This document shows, piece by piece, positions 1 to 8,622 of a stretch of DNA of 64,000 nt. The stretch is from Rhizobium herbae. Lineage in GTDB: Bacteria > Pseudomonadota > Alphaproteobacteria > Rhizobiales > Rhizobiaceae. The DNA is taken from the NCBI RefSeq assembly GCF_017873135.1, contig NZ_JAGGJV010000006.1, positions 248,001 through 312,000 of the forward strand, given 5' to 3'. Every line of letters starts with the position of its first letter. Within the stretch, counting starts at the first letter, position 1. The translations under genes were made by a program, and so were the position numbers. Below the pieces are notes generated by a model, which was not told where the DNA came from, searched no databases, and saw nothing but the letters and a program-made list of their open reading frames with translations.

Positions 1-1499
1 CGCTGATCGCCAGGGCTGCAGAGATCAACCTTTCCGACTTCCCCCTGACGACGCTCGGGCTTTCAGTGGTCAGCGCCAAGGCGGGTCAGCTGGACGCAGC
101 CAACCATTATCTGGCAATCGCCGAACGTGGCGCCACCGGGGAGAAACTGTCGCGGGACTTGCGGGTTGTCCGTGTCCTCATGTCGCTCTACACCGACCGC
201 TGGGCGACAGCGGCGGATCTTTCGGCACTGGAGGCCGATCTGTCCCAGGATAGCGATATGGAGCTGATCCATCGCGCACTGGCGCTGAATATGCTGTCCT
301 ATAATTTTCTCATCCGAACCGACCTCGAACGAGCCTTGCACTACGGGCAGCTTGCCATGCGGGCCTTTCGCGATGGCGGTGCGGACTTTGGCGCCATGCA
401 CCTTTATACCCATATCGGCCAGGCAGCATTTTTCAGCGGCGACAGCGCCAGCGCCGCAGACTCCTATCGCAACCTGATTGCCGAAGCGCAGTCCAATATC
501 GGCGAGGGGAGTGATCTCGACGCCGTCGGTCAGGTGCTGCAGAGCGAAGTTCTTTCCATGAGCGGCGAGCAAGAGGCGGCGTCCTCCGCCCTGTCCTGGG
601 CACTCCCGCATCTGGAACGGCACGATACCTGGTTTGATCTGCTTGCCGCCGGTTTCATGGCGCAGCAGCGGGTGTTTCGGCTGAATGGTGATGTGATGGC
701 GGCCCACGCAGCAATCGACAGCACCCGCGCGGCGGCCCGGCGCAGGGGTTTCGACCGGCTGACGCGGCTGATCGACGGTGAACGGGCGACGCTTCTGATC
801 GCGTCGGGAGACGTCGAGGAGGCAATACGATACGCTGAAGTCTCCGGTTTCAATGTGCAGAACGCCAATTCCGATGGAGCCAACAATCTGGCCGTCAACC
901 TGCGCGGTTGTGTGCCGGCCCTTTTGTGGACCCGGATCTATGCGGCACTGGGCGAAACCGTGCGCGCTCGCGCTGTCTTTCGGCACCTTATGACGCGGCA
1001 GGCCCAGAAGCCGCATGTGCCCCGCCGCATCGAACTCGGCTTCATGGATATCCGCCTGCTTTTGGCGGAAGACGAGCAGCAGGCGGCCGCGGCCGCGCTT
1101 TCCGATCTGCTGCTGTCGTTGCCGGTTGCCGACTACCGGGCAATCCTGCAGGTCGAAGGGACGGAATTCGCAGATCAGCTCCGCAAACTGACCGTATCCC
1201 TGGAAATGCCCGGCGTGGTGACGCAACGGCTTTTCCGTGCCCTTGATGCCGGGCTGCCAGCGCGCGGCGCTGCCGAAGGCCTATCCTCCTCATTGCCGGA
1301 GACCGGCGGCCTGACCGAACGCGAGCGCGGCGTGATGCTTCTCCTGAGCGCGGGGCTCAGCAACAAGGAAATCGGCCGCAAGCTGAACCTGAGCGACAAC
1401 ACGGTCAAATTTCACCTGCGCAATATTTTTGCCAAGCTGAACGTAACGACACGGACGGCAGCTGTGATGGCGGGACGCGATATCGGCACTCTGTCCTAG
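1..1499 (+). CDS. LuxR-type transcriptional regulator, C-terminal part (5' end outside window)
   Basis: The reading frame is open from base 3 to the TAG ending at 1499, so the start lies upstream of the window. The last about 65 residues form a LuxR/GerE helix-turn-helix: LTERERGVMLLLSAGLS, then NKEIGRKLNLSDNTVKFHLRN, then IFAKLNVTTRTAAV. The preceding about 400 residues are alanine-rich and helical, like the TPR-type sensor region of MalT-like LuxR proteins. No ATPase motif is visible in the part present; it could lie upstream. The gene is followed after 119 bases by the hyu-ABC operon, and two dyads in that gap are plausible binding sites. I infer it activates that operon. The HTH call is firm; the effector is unknown. 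Confidence 0.9.
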   Translation, partial: LIARAAEINLSDFPLTTLGLSVVSAKAGQLDAANHYLAIAERGATGEKLSRDLRVVRVLMSLYTDRWATAADLSALEADLSQDSDMELIHRALALNMLSYNFLIRTDLERALHYGQLAMRAFRDGGADFGAMHLYTHIGQAAFFSGDSASAADSYRNLIAEAQSNIGEGSDLDAVGQVLQSEVLSMSGEQEAASSALSWALPHLERHDTWFDLLAAGFMAQQRVFRLNGDVMAAHAAIDSTRAAARRRGFDRLTRLIDGERATLLIASGDVEEAIRYAEVSGFNVQNANSDGANNLAVNLRGCVPALLWTRIYAALGETVRARAVFRHLMTRQAQKPHVPRRIELGFMDIRLLLAEDEQQAAAAALSDLLLSLPVADYRAILQVEGTEFADQLRKLTVSLEMPGVVTQRLFRALDAGLPARGAAEGLSSSLPETGGLTERERGVMLLLSAGLSNKEIGRKLNLSDNTVKFHLRNIFAKLNVTTRTAAVMAGRDIGTLS

Positions 1500-1506
1500 C
1501 TCGACC

Positions 1507-1557
1507 CCCACCCAAATGGGTGGGATTGGCAAGGAACGGCCTACCCATCTGGTAGGC
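1507..1557 (+). promoter_or_regulatory. Two tandem dyads, probable LuxR-type operator
   Basis: Dyad 1 (1507-1524) is CCCACCCA-AA-TGGGTGGG, with perfect 8-bp arms. Dyad 2 (1539-1557) is GCCTACC-CATCT-GGTAGGC, with perfect 7-bp arms. Both share an ACCCA..TGG core, and their centres are about 32 bp apart, close to three helical turns. They lie between the LuxR-type gene and hyuB. Dyad 1 is not followed by a T-run, so a regulator site fits better than a terminator. Binding by the neighbouring regulator is inference. Confidence 0.6.
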
Positions 1558-1618
1558 TACCTGCCTTTGCCGAACGCGCTTAGTCTGCCCTCGACAAGAA
1601 TACTGAGGGTGACGAATT

Positions 1619-3313
1619 ATGACCGCCTGGCAAAATCCTGTCGACACCGTGACGCAGGAGATCATCGAAGGTAAGCTGATGGCGACCGTCGATGAGATGG
1701 GCATCGTCATGGCTCGCACCAGCATGAGCCCGGTCATCTACGAAGTACTCGATTTCGCCTGCGGTCTTCTGACCGCCGATGGCGAACTGGTCGCCCAGAT
1801 GAACGGTATCACGCTGTTTACCGGCACTTTCGGCGTGCAGGTGAAGGCGCTCATCAAAAAATTTACAGGCAATCTTGCTGATGGCGACATCCTGTTGTCC
1901 AACGATCCCTATGCGGGCGGCACGCATGCCTGCGATTTCGCCGTCGTAAAGCCTCTGTTCGTCGATGATAAAATCCTCGGCTATGCGATCAATGTCGCCC
2001 ATTACCTTGATGTCGGCGGGTCCGTACCGGGAAGCCTTGCTCCGGATGCCACGTCGGTGTTCCAGGAGGGCCTGCGCCTGCCGGGGGTCAAGATCGTCCG
2101 TGCCGATGTCTTCTACGATGAAATTCTGCACATCATCGGCGAGAATGTCCGTCTGCCCGAAATCGCTCTCGGTGACCTCAACGCGCAGGTGGCAACAGTG
2201 CGGGTTGCGGCGCGCCGGATGGCAGAACTCTCCGTCAAATACGGGGCAGGGGTCGTTCGGGCCGCTTTCGCCAATCTTCTGAGCGCAAGCGAGATGCGCA
2301 GCCGTACGGCGATTGCCGCGCTTCCCGATGGGCGCTACACGGCGACCGACGTCATCGACGGTGACGGCGTCAGCTCTGTGCCGATTCCCGTCAATGTGGT
2401 GGTGACCATTGCCGGCGACAGCATCACAGTCGATTTCACCGGCTGTCCGCCGGCTGTTGCCGGGCCGATCAATTGCTCCCGCGGCGCATTGCAGTCGGCG
2501 GTCAAGACAATCGTCAAGGCGATGGTCGGCCCCCAGGATCCTTCCAACGAAGGCTGGTTCCGTCCGCTCACCGTCATCGCTCCGGCAGGCACAATCTTCA
2601 CCGCCGAAAAACCTTCGCCGACCGGTTGGTACTACGAGGGGTCCGTGCATGCATCCGAACTGGTCTGGAAAGCTCTGGCGCCGCTGATGCCATCGCGCTT
2701 TTCCGCCGGGTCCTATTCCAGCCTCTGCGTGGTCTATATTTCCGGCAAGGATCTGAGCGGTCGGCCGTTCATCCACATCGAGCCGCAGCACGGCGGTTGG
2801 GGAGCGAGTGAGGATCGGGACGGCGCCGACGCGCTGATCGCGCTGACAGATGGCGATACCTACAATTATTCGGTCGAAGTGATCGAGGCGCGGTTTCCGC
2901 TGAGGGTCAAGCGCTACGGCTTCAACATCGAGGGTGGTACGGGCGCCGGCCGCCGGCGCGGCGGCTTCGGTATTGTGCGAGAATACGAGATCCTCAGCGA
3001 GGACGCCTCCGCCTATGGCAGTTTCGGGCGCACGGTAACACAGCCCTGGGGCATGGATGGCGGCGGGCAGGGAACCGTGAATGCATTGCAGATCGCACCG
3101 ACACAGGGTGGAGAACTTCGAACCTATGGCCGTGTCGCCCATATAGATCTGAACAAGGGCGATGTTCTCCGCGTGATTACCGGCGGTGGCGGCGGATGGG
3201 GCGATGCCCGCAAGCGCGAGCCTCTCTTGGTCGAACAGGACTTACGCAATGGCTTTCTGACCGAGGCGCAGGCCTTGAGTGTTTACGGATACAACAGGGA
3301 GGTTTCAGGATGA
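1619..3313 (+). CDS. hyuB: Hydantoinase B / 5-oxoprolinase-family subunit
   Basis: 564 residues, the usual length for HyuB. The N-terminal segment (VTQEIIEGKLMATVDEMG), the central NDPYAGGTHACDF and the glycine-rich C-terminal stretch (GGTGAGRRRGGFGIVREYE, then the GGGGGWGDA end) are characteristic of the hydantoinase B/N-methylhydantoinase beta family. These work with HyuA in ATP-dependent opening of cyclic amides (N-methylhydantoin, 5-oxoproline, hydantoins). A GAGGGTGA ribosome site precedes ATG 1619. Its stop overlaps the hyuA start (ATGA), so translation is coupled. The Pot-type importer that follows in the same operon suggests the substrate is imported. The exact substrate cannot be read from sequence; acetone-carboxylase-like roles in this superfamily are less likely because no third subunit is present. 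Confidence 0.9.
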   Translation: MTAWQNPVDTVTQEIIEGKLMATVDEMGIVMARTSMSPVIYEVLDFACGLLTADGELVAQMNGITLFTGTFGVQVKALIKKFTGNLADGDILLSNDPYAGGTHACDFAVVKPLFVDDKILGYAINVAHYLDVGGSVPGSLAPDATSVFQEGLRLPGVKIVRADVFYDEILHIIGENVRLPEIALGDLNAQVATVRVAARRMAELSVKYGAGVVRAAFANLLSASEMRSRTAIAALPDGRYTATDVIDGDGVSSVPIPVNVVVTIAGDSITVDFTGCPPAVAGPINCSRGALQSAVKTIVKAMVGPQDPSNEGWFRPLTVIAPAGTIFTAEKPSPTGWYYEGSVHASELVWKALAPLMPSRFSAGSYSSLCVVYISGKDLSGRPFIHIEPQHGGWGASEDRDGADALIALTDGDTYNYSVEVIEARFPLRVKRYGFNIEGGTGAGRRRGGFGIVREYEILSEDASAYGSFGRTVTQPWGMDGGGQGTVNALQIAPTQGGELRTYGRVAHIDLNKGDVLRVITGGGGGWGDARKREPLLVEQDLRNGFLTEAQALSVYGYNREVSG

Positions 3314-5373
3314 TCAGGCTGGCAACCGATGTCGGAGGCACATTTACCGATCTTGTCGGTTATGATGAGAGCAGCGGCGAACTGTTTACCGCAAAAAGCC
3401 TGACGACGGTGCGAAATCAATCCAGGGGCGTACTCAATGCCATTGCCTCGGCGGAAGAGGCGTGCGGGCTTCGAACGAGGGACGTTACCTTCTTTGCCCA
3501 TGGTGGAACCACGGTCATCAATGCCATCACCGAACGCAAGGGCGTGCGCACGGCGCTGGTAACCACCGCAGGCTTTCGTGACGTGCTTGAAATCGGCCGG
3601 GGCAATCGCCCTGATCTCTATAATCTGCAGTTCCACAGCCCCGAACCTTTCGTTCCCCGGGACCTGCGCTTTGAGGTGCGCGAGCGGCTTGACGCTTCGG
3701 GCAAGGTCATCCTGCCTCTGGAGCTTGACGATCTGAGGCCGATCATTGCCCGCTGCAAGGCGGAAGGGATCGAGGCCATCGCGGTCCTCTTCCTGCACAG
3801 CTACGCCAATCCCGAACATGAAATTCTCTGCGCAGGCATTCTCGCCGATGCGCTTCCCGAGGTTACGGTTTGTGCGAGCCACGCGGTATCGCGGCAGTGG
3901 CGCGAATACGAGCGCACCAACACGGTGGTGCTCAACGCCTATGTCCAGCCGATCATCCAGCACTATTTCGAGCGGCTGGAAGAAGCTCTGATGAAGCGCG
4001 GCCTCACATGCCCCTATTACGCGATGCAGTCCAACGGCGGTATCTCGACCTTCGATCAGGCGGTGGGCAGCCCGCTGACACTGGTGGAATCGGGGCCGGC
4101 CGGTGGCGTTGCCGGCGCGGCCCGGATCGGTGACGCGATTGGCGAGAGTGAGGTCCTGTCGCTGGATGTCGGTGGCACCACCGCCAAATGTTCGCTGATC
4201 CACGGCGGGCGCCCGACCCTGAATGTCGACTACAAGCTGGAACATACCCGCATCCGGCCCGGCCATCCCGTGCAGGTGCCGGTGGTGGATATCGTCGAGA
4301 TTGGCTCCGGCGGTGGTTCGATCGCCCGGCTCGACGATCGGGGCGCGTTGCGTGTCGGTCCGGAAAGTGCTGGTTCCACCCCCGGCCCCGCCTGCTATGG
4401 GCTTGGCGGCAAGAAACCGACGCTGTCGGATGCCATCCTCGCTATCGGTATTTTCGACCCCGCCACGTTTGCCGGCGGCAGCATGCATCTGGACAGGCAG
4501 AAGGCGGCGGATGCAATCGCGTCCGTCGCCACCCCGCTCGGCATGAGCATAGAGGATGCGGCGATCGCCATTATCGACATCGCCCATGCCAGCATGATCA
4601 ATGCCTTGAAACTGGTGACGGTACAGCGTGGCCACGATCCACGCGATGCGGTTTTCGTCGTCAGCGGCGGTGCCGGGCCTGCGCTGGCCACGCGCCTGGG
4701 ACGGGACTTGAGCGTCAAGGCGACAGTCATCCCGCCGCATCCAGGCATCTTTTCCGCCTGGGGCATGTTGGCCGCGGAGCCGCGCGCCGATTTTCGCGGC
4801 ACCTGGTTTTCGGCGCTGACAGCGGACGCGCTGACGGAATTGTCCGCCCGCTTCGACGGGCTCGAAGCCGAAGCCATCGCCTATTTTGCCAAGGGGCAGG
4901 ATGCCGATATCCGCTTCACATATCAGATTGAAGCCCGTTACCGTGGGCAGGAACATGGCGTCTTTGCCCAGTATAGTCGCGAGGATGATGTCCAGAGTTT
5001 TGCGGAGCGCTTTCACGCAAACCATGAGCGCGCCTATTCGTTCCGGCTGCTTGACGCGGGGATTGAGATCACCACGCTGCATCTGGAGGCGGTGCTAAAC
5101 GGTCCGGTAATCACATTGCCGAAACTGCCGGGAACCGACCGCAGTGTCGATGCAGCCTTGACGGGCCACCGAGACGTCTATTTCGGTGCGAGCCTTGGTT
5201 GGCTATCATGCCCCGTCTATGAGCGCTGCCTGCTCGGGCCTGGCCAATCGATCGAGGGACCGATGATTGTGGAGGAGGCGACGGCAACCACGCTCGTTCA
5301 GGAAAATCAGGTGCTTGAAGTGACGAATACCGGTATTCTGATCATCCGCGAAAACAGCGTTAAGGCGGGGTGA
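3310..5373 (+). CDS. hyuA: Hydantoinase A / 5-oxoprolinase-family ATPase subunit
   Basis: 687 residues from ATG 3310, which overlaps the hyuB stop by 4 bases; the frame is open further upstream but the coupled ATG gives the family N-terminus MIRLATDVGGTFTDLV. Visible family motifs are DVGGTFTD (first ATP phosphate loop), HGGTTVINAI, GFRDVLEIGRGNRPDLYNL, LDVGGTTAKCSLI (second ATPase lobe) and the EIGSGGGSIA segment. HyuA proteins supply the ATP-binding half of ATP-dependent hydantoinases and 5-oxoprolinases. It is separated from the ABC ATPase gene by one base, so hyuBA and the importer are one transcription unit. Family assignment is firm, substrate unknown. Confidence 0.92.
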   Translation: MIRLATDVGGTFTDLVGYDESSGELFTAKSLTTVRNQSRGVLNAIASAEEACGLRTRDVTFFAHGGTTVINAITERKGVRTALVTTAGFRDVLEIGRGNRPDLYNLQFHSPEPFVPRDLRFEVRERLDASGKVILPLELDDLRPIIARCKAEGIEAIAVLFLHSYANPEHEILCAGILADALPEVTVCASHAVSRQWREYERTNTVVLNAYVQPIIQHYFERLEEALMKRGLTCPYYAMQSNGGISTFDQAVGSPLTLVESGPAGGVAGAARIGDAIGESEVLSLDVGGTTAKCSLIHGGRPTLNVDYKLEHTRIRPGHPVQVPVVDIVEIGSGGGSIARLDDRGALRVGPESAGSTPGPACYGLGGKKPTLSDAILAIGIFDPATFAGGSMHLDRQKAADAIASVATPLGMSIEDAAIAIIDIAHASMINALKLVTVQRGHDPRDAVFVVSGGAGPALATRLGRDLSVKATVIPPHPGIFSAWGMLAAEPRADFRGTWFSALTADALTELSARFDGLEAEAIAYFAKGQDADIRFTYQIEARYRGQEHGVFAQYSREDDVQSFAERFHANHERAYSFRLLDAGIEITTLHLEAVLNGPVITLPKLPGTDRSVDAALTGHRDVYFGASLGWLSCPVYERCLLGPGQSIEGPMIVEEATATTLVQENQVLEVTNTGILIIRENSVKAG

Positions 5374-5374
5374 T

Positions 5375-6457
5375 ATGGCGATATCGATCCAGATCGATCG
5401 TGTCAGTCGGGAATATGGACCGGTCAAGGCGCTGGATGACGTGACGCTCGACATCAGGGCGGGTGAGTTCTTCACCCTGCTTGGATCGTCGGGATGCGGG
5501 AAAAGTTCGCTTCTGAAGCTGATCGGTGGCTTCGACAGACAGACGTCCGGTCGTGTCGCCTTCGACGGCAAGGATGTCGGCAATCTCCCGGCCAACAGGC
5601 GGCCGGTCAATACGGTATTCCAGAGCCTTGCCTTGTTTCCACATATGAGCGTAGCTCAGAACGTCGGCTACGGTTTACGGCTAAGAGGTCTATCGGGTTC
5701 CACGCTCGAGACCAGGATCAGCGGTGCGCTGGATCTCGTCGAACTCTCGGGCTTCGGCCAGCGCGACGTCAACCTTTTATCGGGCGGCCAGCGGCAGCGC
5801 GTGGCGCTTGCCCGCGCCCTGGTGATGGAGCCGGGCATTCTGCTGCTTGACGAACCGCTGACCGGTCTCGACGAACGCCTGCGCCAGCAGATGCGCGATG
5901 AATTCGGACGACTGCACAAGCGCACCGGCGCCACCTTCATCCTCGTCACCCACAATCAGGACGAGGCACTGAGCCTGTCGGATCGTATGGCCGTCATGCA
6001 CAGGGGGCGGATCGAGCAGGTGGATGCGCCCGCCCGCTTCTTCGAGGCTCCTGCCAATGCCTTTGTCGCCCGTTTTGTCGGTATCGACACGCTGCTGCGG
6101 CCGGAGAGGATTGTCGCAACCGGCAATCATGCGGAAGCGACCATTGCCGGCCAGACGCTGCCCGTGCGCGTGGAAGGTCCTGCCGACCTGGCTGCCAGCG
6201 TTGTCGCCATCCGCCCGGATCGCTTGTTTCTGGCCCCGCAAGGCATGCCACCCGCGCTGACGTTGATGGTTGTCGGAACGACGTTCCGCGGGCTGCACCG
6301 GGATCTGAAGCTTGCCTTTTCGGATGGCCAGACGCTGGTGATTGCCATCGAGGCGGACGCGGATATCGGACAGCTTTCTGCCGGACAGCAGGTTTCCGTC
6401 GGCCTCAAGCCGGACGCAGCGGTGCTGATTTCCAGCGCGGGATTACCGCCGGCCTGA
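5375..6457 (+). CDS. ABC importer ATP-binding protein, PotA-like
   Basis: 360 residues. The nucleotide-binding domain shows Walker A GSSGCGKSS near residues 37-45, Q-loop VFQSLALFPHMS, signature LLSGGQRQRVALARAL, Walker B ILLLDEPLTGLDE and H-loop VTHNQDEA. The C-terminal about 110 residues form a TOBE-like regulatory domain, as in polyamine/spermidine-type (PotA) and Fe/thiamine-type ATPases. It begins one base after hyuA and is followed by the binding-protein and permease genes. It should energise the importer that delivers the hyuBA substrate. The Pot-type label describes the family and does not prove polyamine transport. Confidence 0.9.
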   Translation: MAISIQIDRVSREYGPVKALDDVTLDIRAGEFFTLLGSSGCGKSSLLKLIGGFDRQTSGRVAFDGKDVGNLPANRRPVNTVFQSLALFPHMSVAQNVGYGLRLRGLSGSTLETRISGALDLVELSGFGQRDVNLLSGGQRQRVALARALVMEPGILLLDEPLTGLDERLRQQMRDEFGRLHKRTGATFILVTHNQDEALSLSDRMAVMHRGRIEQVDAPARFFEAPANAFVARFVGIDTLLRPERIVATGNHAEATIAGQTLPVRVEGPADLAASVVAIRPDRLFLAPQGMPPALTLMVVGTTFRGLHRDLKLAFSDGQTLVIAIEADADIGQLSAGQQVSVGLKPDAAVLISSAGLPPA

Positions 6458-6513
6458 TGATCCGGCGGCGAAGAAATGACAACGCGTGCCAAGTACCAAA
6501 AAGGGGAATGACA

Positions 6514-7692
6514 ATGAGCAAGCAGAACAGACCGTTTCTACCCCGGCAGCACAGCAATGTGCAGCGGCGTGATTTTCTCAAGCTGATGGGGGCGGGCGGC
6601 ATCGCGCTCTCTGCCGGCGGCTTGAGCTTTGCCCCGCGCCTTGCCGCGCAGGATGCCGCAAGCGTCGCCTTCTGGGCGACGGCGACGTTGGATATCGGCG
6701 ACAAATGGCAGGAGTTCGCCACGCAGAATGGCGTTACGCCGGAGTTCACCGACAACGGCAACGACCTCGGTCCGGTGATCGCGCGTCTCGCCGCCGGGAA
6801 TGCCAACGATCTCTTCGACATCGGCGGCTTTCAGGGCGGTGCCGAGAAGGAGCTGGCGCGCCAGGGCGTTATCATTCCATGGGACGTTGCCAAGATCCCG
6901 AATTACGACAGCGTCTGGCAATGGGCGAAGGACATCCCCTATCTCAAGCATGATGGCAAGCAATACGGCATTCCGGCCGTCGTCAATGCCGACTCGATCA
7001 TCTACCGGCCCGACAAGCTCGGCAAGATCGACAGCTACGGTGCGATCTTCGACCCGAAGCTGAAGGGCCGCGTGGCAATGGAGGATGCCTGGATCAACAG
7101 CGCCATCTTTACCGCGATGTATCTCAAGGAAAGCGAAAACCAGCCGATTGCCGATCCCGGCAATCTGTCGGAATCCGAACTCGGCCTGGTCATGGAATTC
7201 CTGATCAAGCACAAGTCCGACGGTCAGTTCCGCACCTTCTGGAACGGCTGGGAGCAGGGCGTCCAACTTGTTGCCGATCAGGAAGTCGATGCGATGACCG
7301 GCTGGGAGCCGATTGTCTACGAAGGCCGCAAGCGCGGGCTTCAGGTGGAGTATGCCGCACCCGTCGAGGGATATGAGGGCTGGGGAAACAATATGGTTCT
7401 TCTGAAAGGTGCCGGCGACCGCGGCGTTTCGGATACGGCCCATACGTTCGTCAACGGCCTGCTCGGTGGCTTCTACGGCTGCGAACTCGGTCAGGCGCGC
7501 GGCTATCTCGTGCCGACCGACAACAATGTCGTCTATGCCAAGGCCCATCCGGAGGAATACAAGCCTGATGACGTCGAGAAGCTTGGCGAGCACGTGAAGG
7601 CGAAGTTTGCCGGCAAGGTCTACTGGCAGAATGCCCGCCCGGATAATTTTCAGCTCTACGAAGAATGGTGGCAGAAGCTGCGCAACGCTTGA
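6514..7692 (+). CDS. Periplasmic solute-binding protein, PotD-like, Tat-exported
   Basis: 392 residues from ATG 6514, chosen because AAGGGG at 6501-6506 lies 7 bases before it; ATG 6508 is too close and the upstream ATG 6457 lacks a site. The N-terminus carries a twin-arginine signal (QRRDFLKLMGAGG, then a hydrophobic stretch ending near RLAAQ). The mature part has the extracellular-solute-binding fold of the PotD/spermidine-putrescine group (FWATATLDIGDKWQEF, GIPAVVNADSIIYRP, NNMVLLKGAGDRG). It captures the ligand for the PotA/B/C-like partners around it. Tat export implies folding before export. In the hyuBA operon a cyclic amide or amino-acid derivative is a likelier ligand than a polyamine, but that is inference. 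Confidence 0.9.
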   Translation: MSKQNRPFLPRQHSNVQRRDFLKLMGAGGIALSAGGLSFAPRLAAQDAASVAFWATATLDIGDKWQEFATQNGVTPEFTDNGNDLGPVIARLAAGNANDLFDIGGFQGGAEKELARQGVIIPWDVAKIPNYDSVWQWAKDIPYLKHDGKQYGIPAVVNADSIIYRPDKLGKIDSYGAIFDPKLKGRVAMEDAWINSAIFTAMYLKESENQPIADPGNLSESELGLVMEFLIKHKSDGQFRTFWNGWEQGVQLVADQEVDAMTGWEPIVYEGRKRGLQVEYAAPVEGYEGWGNNMVLLKGAGDRGVSDTAHTFVNGLLGGFYGCELGQARGYLVPTDNNVVYAKAHPEEYKPDDVEKLGEHVKAKFAGKVYWQNARPDNFQLYEEWWQKLRNA

Positions 7693-7703
7693 GGCCGATG
7701 ACT

Positions 7704-7730
7704 GGCAGCGGCAATGTCCTTGCCGCTGCC
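7704..7730 (+). promoter_or_regulatory. Stem-loop after the binding-protein gene
   Basis: GGCAGCGGCAA (7704-7714), loop TGTCC, then TTGCCGCTGCC (7720-7730): a perfect 11-bp GC-rich stem with a 5-base loop, located 12 bases after the binding-protein stop and 22 bases before the permease start. There is no T-run, so partial termination or 3' mRNA protection of the upstream gene is more likely than full termination. Confidence 0.65.
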
Positions 7731-7752
7731 GCCAAACCCTTGAAGGACCAGT

Positions 7753-8622
7753 ATGACCGGACCGCGCCTGCCAACTTCATCGGTTCTGATGACGCCGCCG
7801 CTACTGGCTATCCTGGCGTTTGGACTGGCGCCGCTGACCATCGTCGTCGTCTGGAGTTTCTGGAGCTGGGATCCGCTGACCTATTGGATCAAGCCGGATC
7901 TGAGCCTTGCCGGCTATGCGGCCATTCTGGAGGCGGGACGGTGGACGGTGATCGTCTCGACGCTGGTAAAGGCCTTGGGCACGGCGCTGCTTTGTCTGCT
8001 GATTGCCTATCCGACGGCCTATGCGGTGCATTTCCTTGCCGGGCGGCGCCTCAGCATCATTCTGCTGGCCTTGATCACCATCCCGTTCTTCACGTCCTAC
8101 CTCATCCGGTCCTTCTCCTGGCGGCTCGTACTCGGGCGCACCGGCGTTCTCAACACATGGCTGCAGGACTGGGGCATCACCCATGCGCCGCTCGAATGGC
8201 TGTTGTTCAGCAATTTCGCCGTCGTCGTCGGGCTCGTCGCCTCCTATCTGCCGTTTGCGACCTTTCCGCTGCTTCTGTCGATGCGTCGCGTCGATCCGAC
8301 GTTTCTGGCCGCAGCGCAGGATCTGGGGGCCGGTTTCTGGAAAAGCCTGACAAGCATCCTTCTGCCGCTGACCATGTCGGGCATTTTTGCCGGCTTCCTG
8401 TTTGTCTTCGTGATGGTGGTGGGATCTTCCACCGAGGTGCAGATGCTCGGCGGTGCCGGTGCATCGATCGTGTCGGTGATGATCAACGATGTGATGCGCG
8501 TCGCCAACTATCCGCTCGCCTTTGCCATCTCCACCATCGTCCTCGTGGTGATCTTCGGTCTTGTGCTGATCGGCAACCGCATCTTCGGTCTTGCCTCGCT
8601 GTTCGAGGATCAGTCGCAATGA
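7753..8622 (+). CDS. ABC importer permease, PotB-like
   Basis: 289 residues with about six hydrophobic helices (first near residues 15-37) and the permease coupling loop AAAQDLGAGFWKSLTSILLPL near residue 180, matching the EAA motif of BPD-type permeases. It fits the PotB subfamily in length and order. Its stop overlaps the start of the next permease (ATGA at 8619). A stem-loop separates it from the binding-protein gene. With the next gene it forms the transmembrane heterodimer of the importer. Confidence 0.9.
   Translation: MTGPRLPTSSVLMTPPLLAILAFGLAPLTIVVVWSFWSWDPLTYWIKPDLSLAGYAAILEAGRWTVIVSTLVKALGTALLCLLIAYPTAYAVHFLAGRRLSIILLALITIPFFTSYLIRSFSWRLVLGRTGVLNTWLQDWGITHAPLEWLLFSNFAVVVGLVASYLPFATFPLLLSMRRVDPTFLAAAQDLGAGFWKSLTSILLPLTMSGIFAGFLFVFVMVVGSSTEVQMLGGAGASIVSVMINDVMRVANYPLAFAISTIVLVVIFGLVLIGNRIFGLASLFEDQSQ

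Noticed and set aside
1507-1524. Intrinsic terminator of the LuxR-type gene
   Set aside because: The dyad has no T-run, and a second related dyad follows at helical spacing, which fits an operator better.
1580-3142. Long open frame (about 520 codons) antisense to hyuB
   Set aside because: It lies exactly opposite a well-matched family gene, and its product has no recognisable motif. Such antisense frames are common in GC-rich DNA. The same applies to antisense frames at 3283-5082 and 44819-46843.
7665-8618. Upstream extension of the second Pot-type permease
   Set aside because: The extension runs through the first permease gene out of frame, with no permease features. The overlapping ATG at 8619 gives a normal PotC length.
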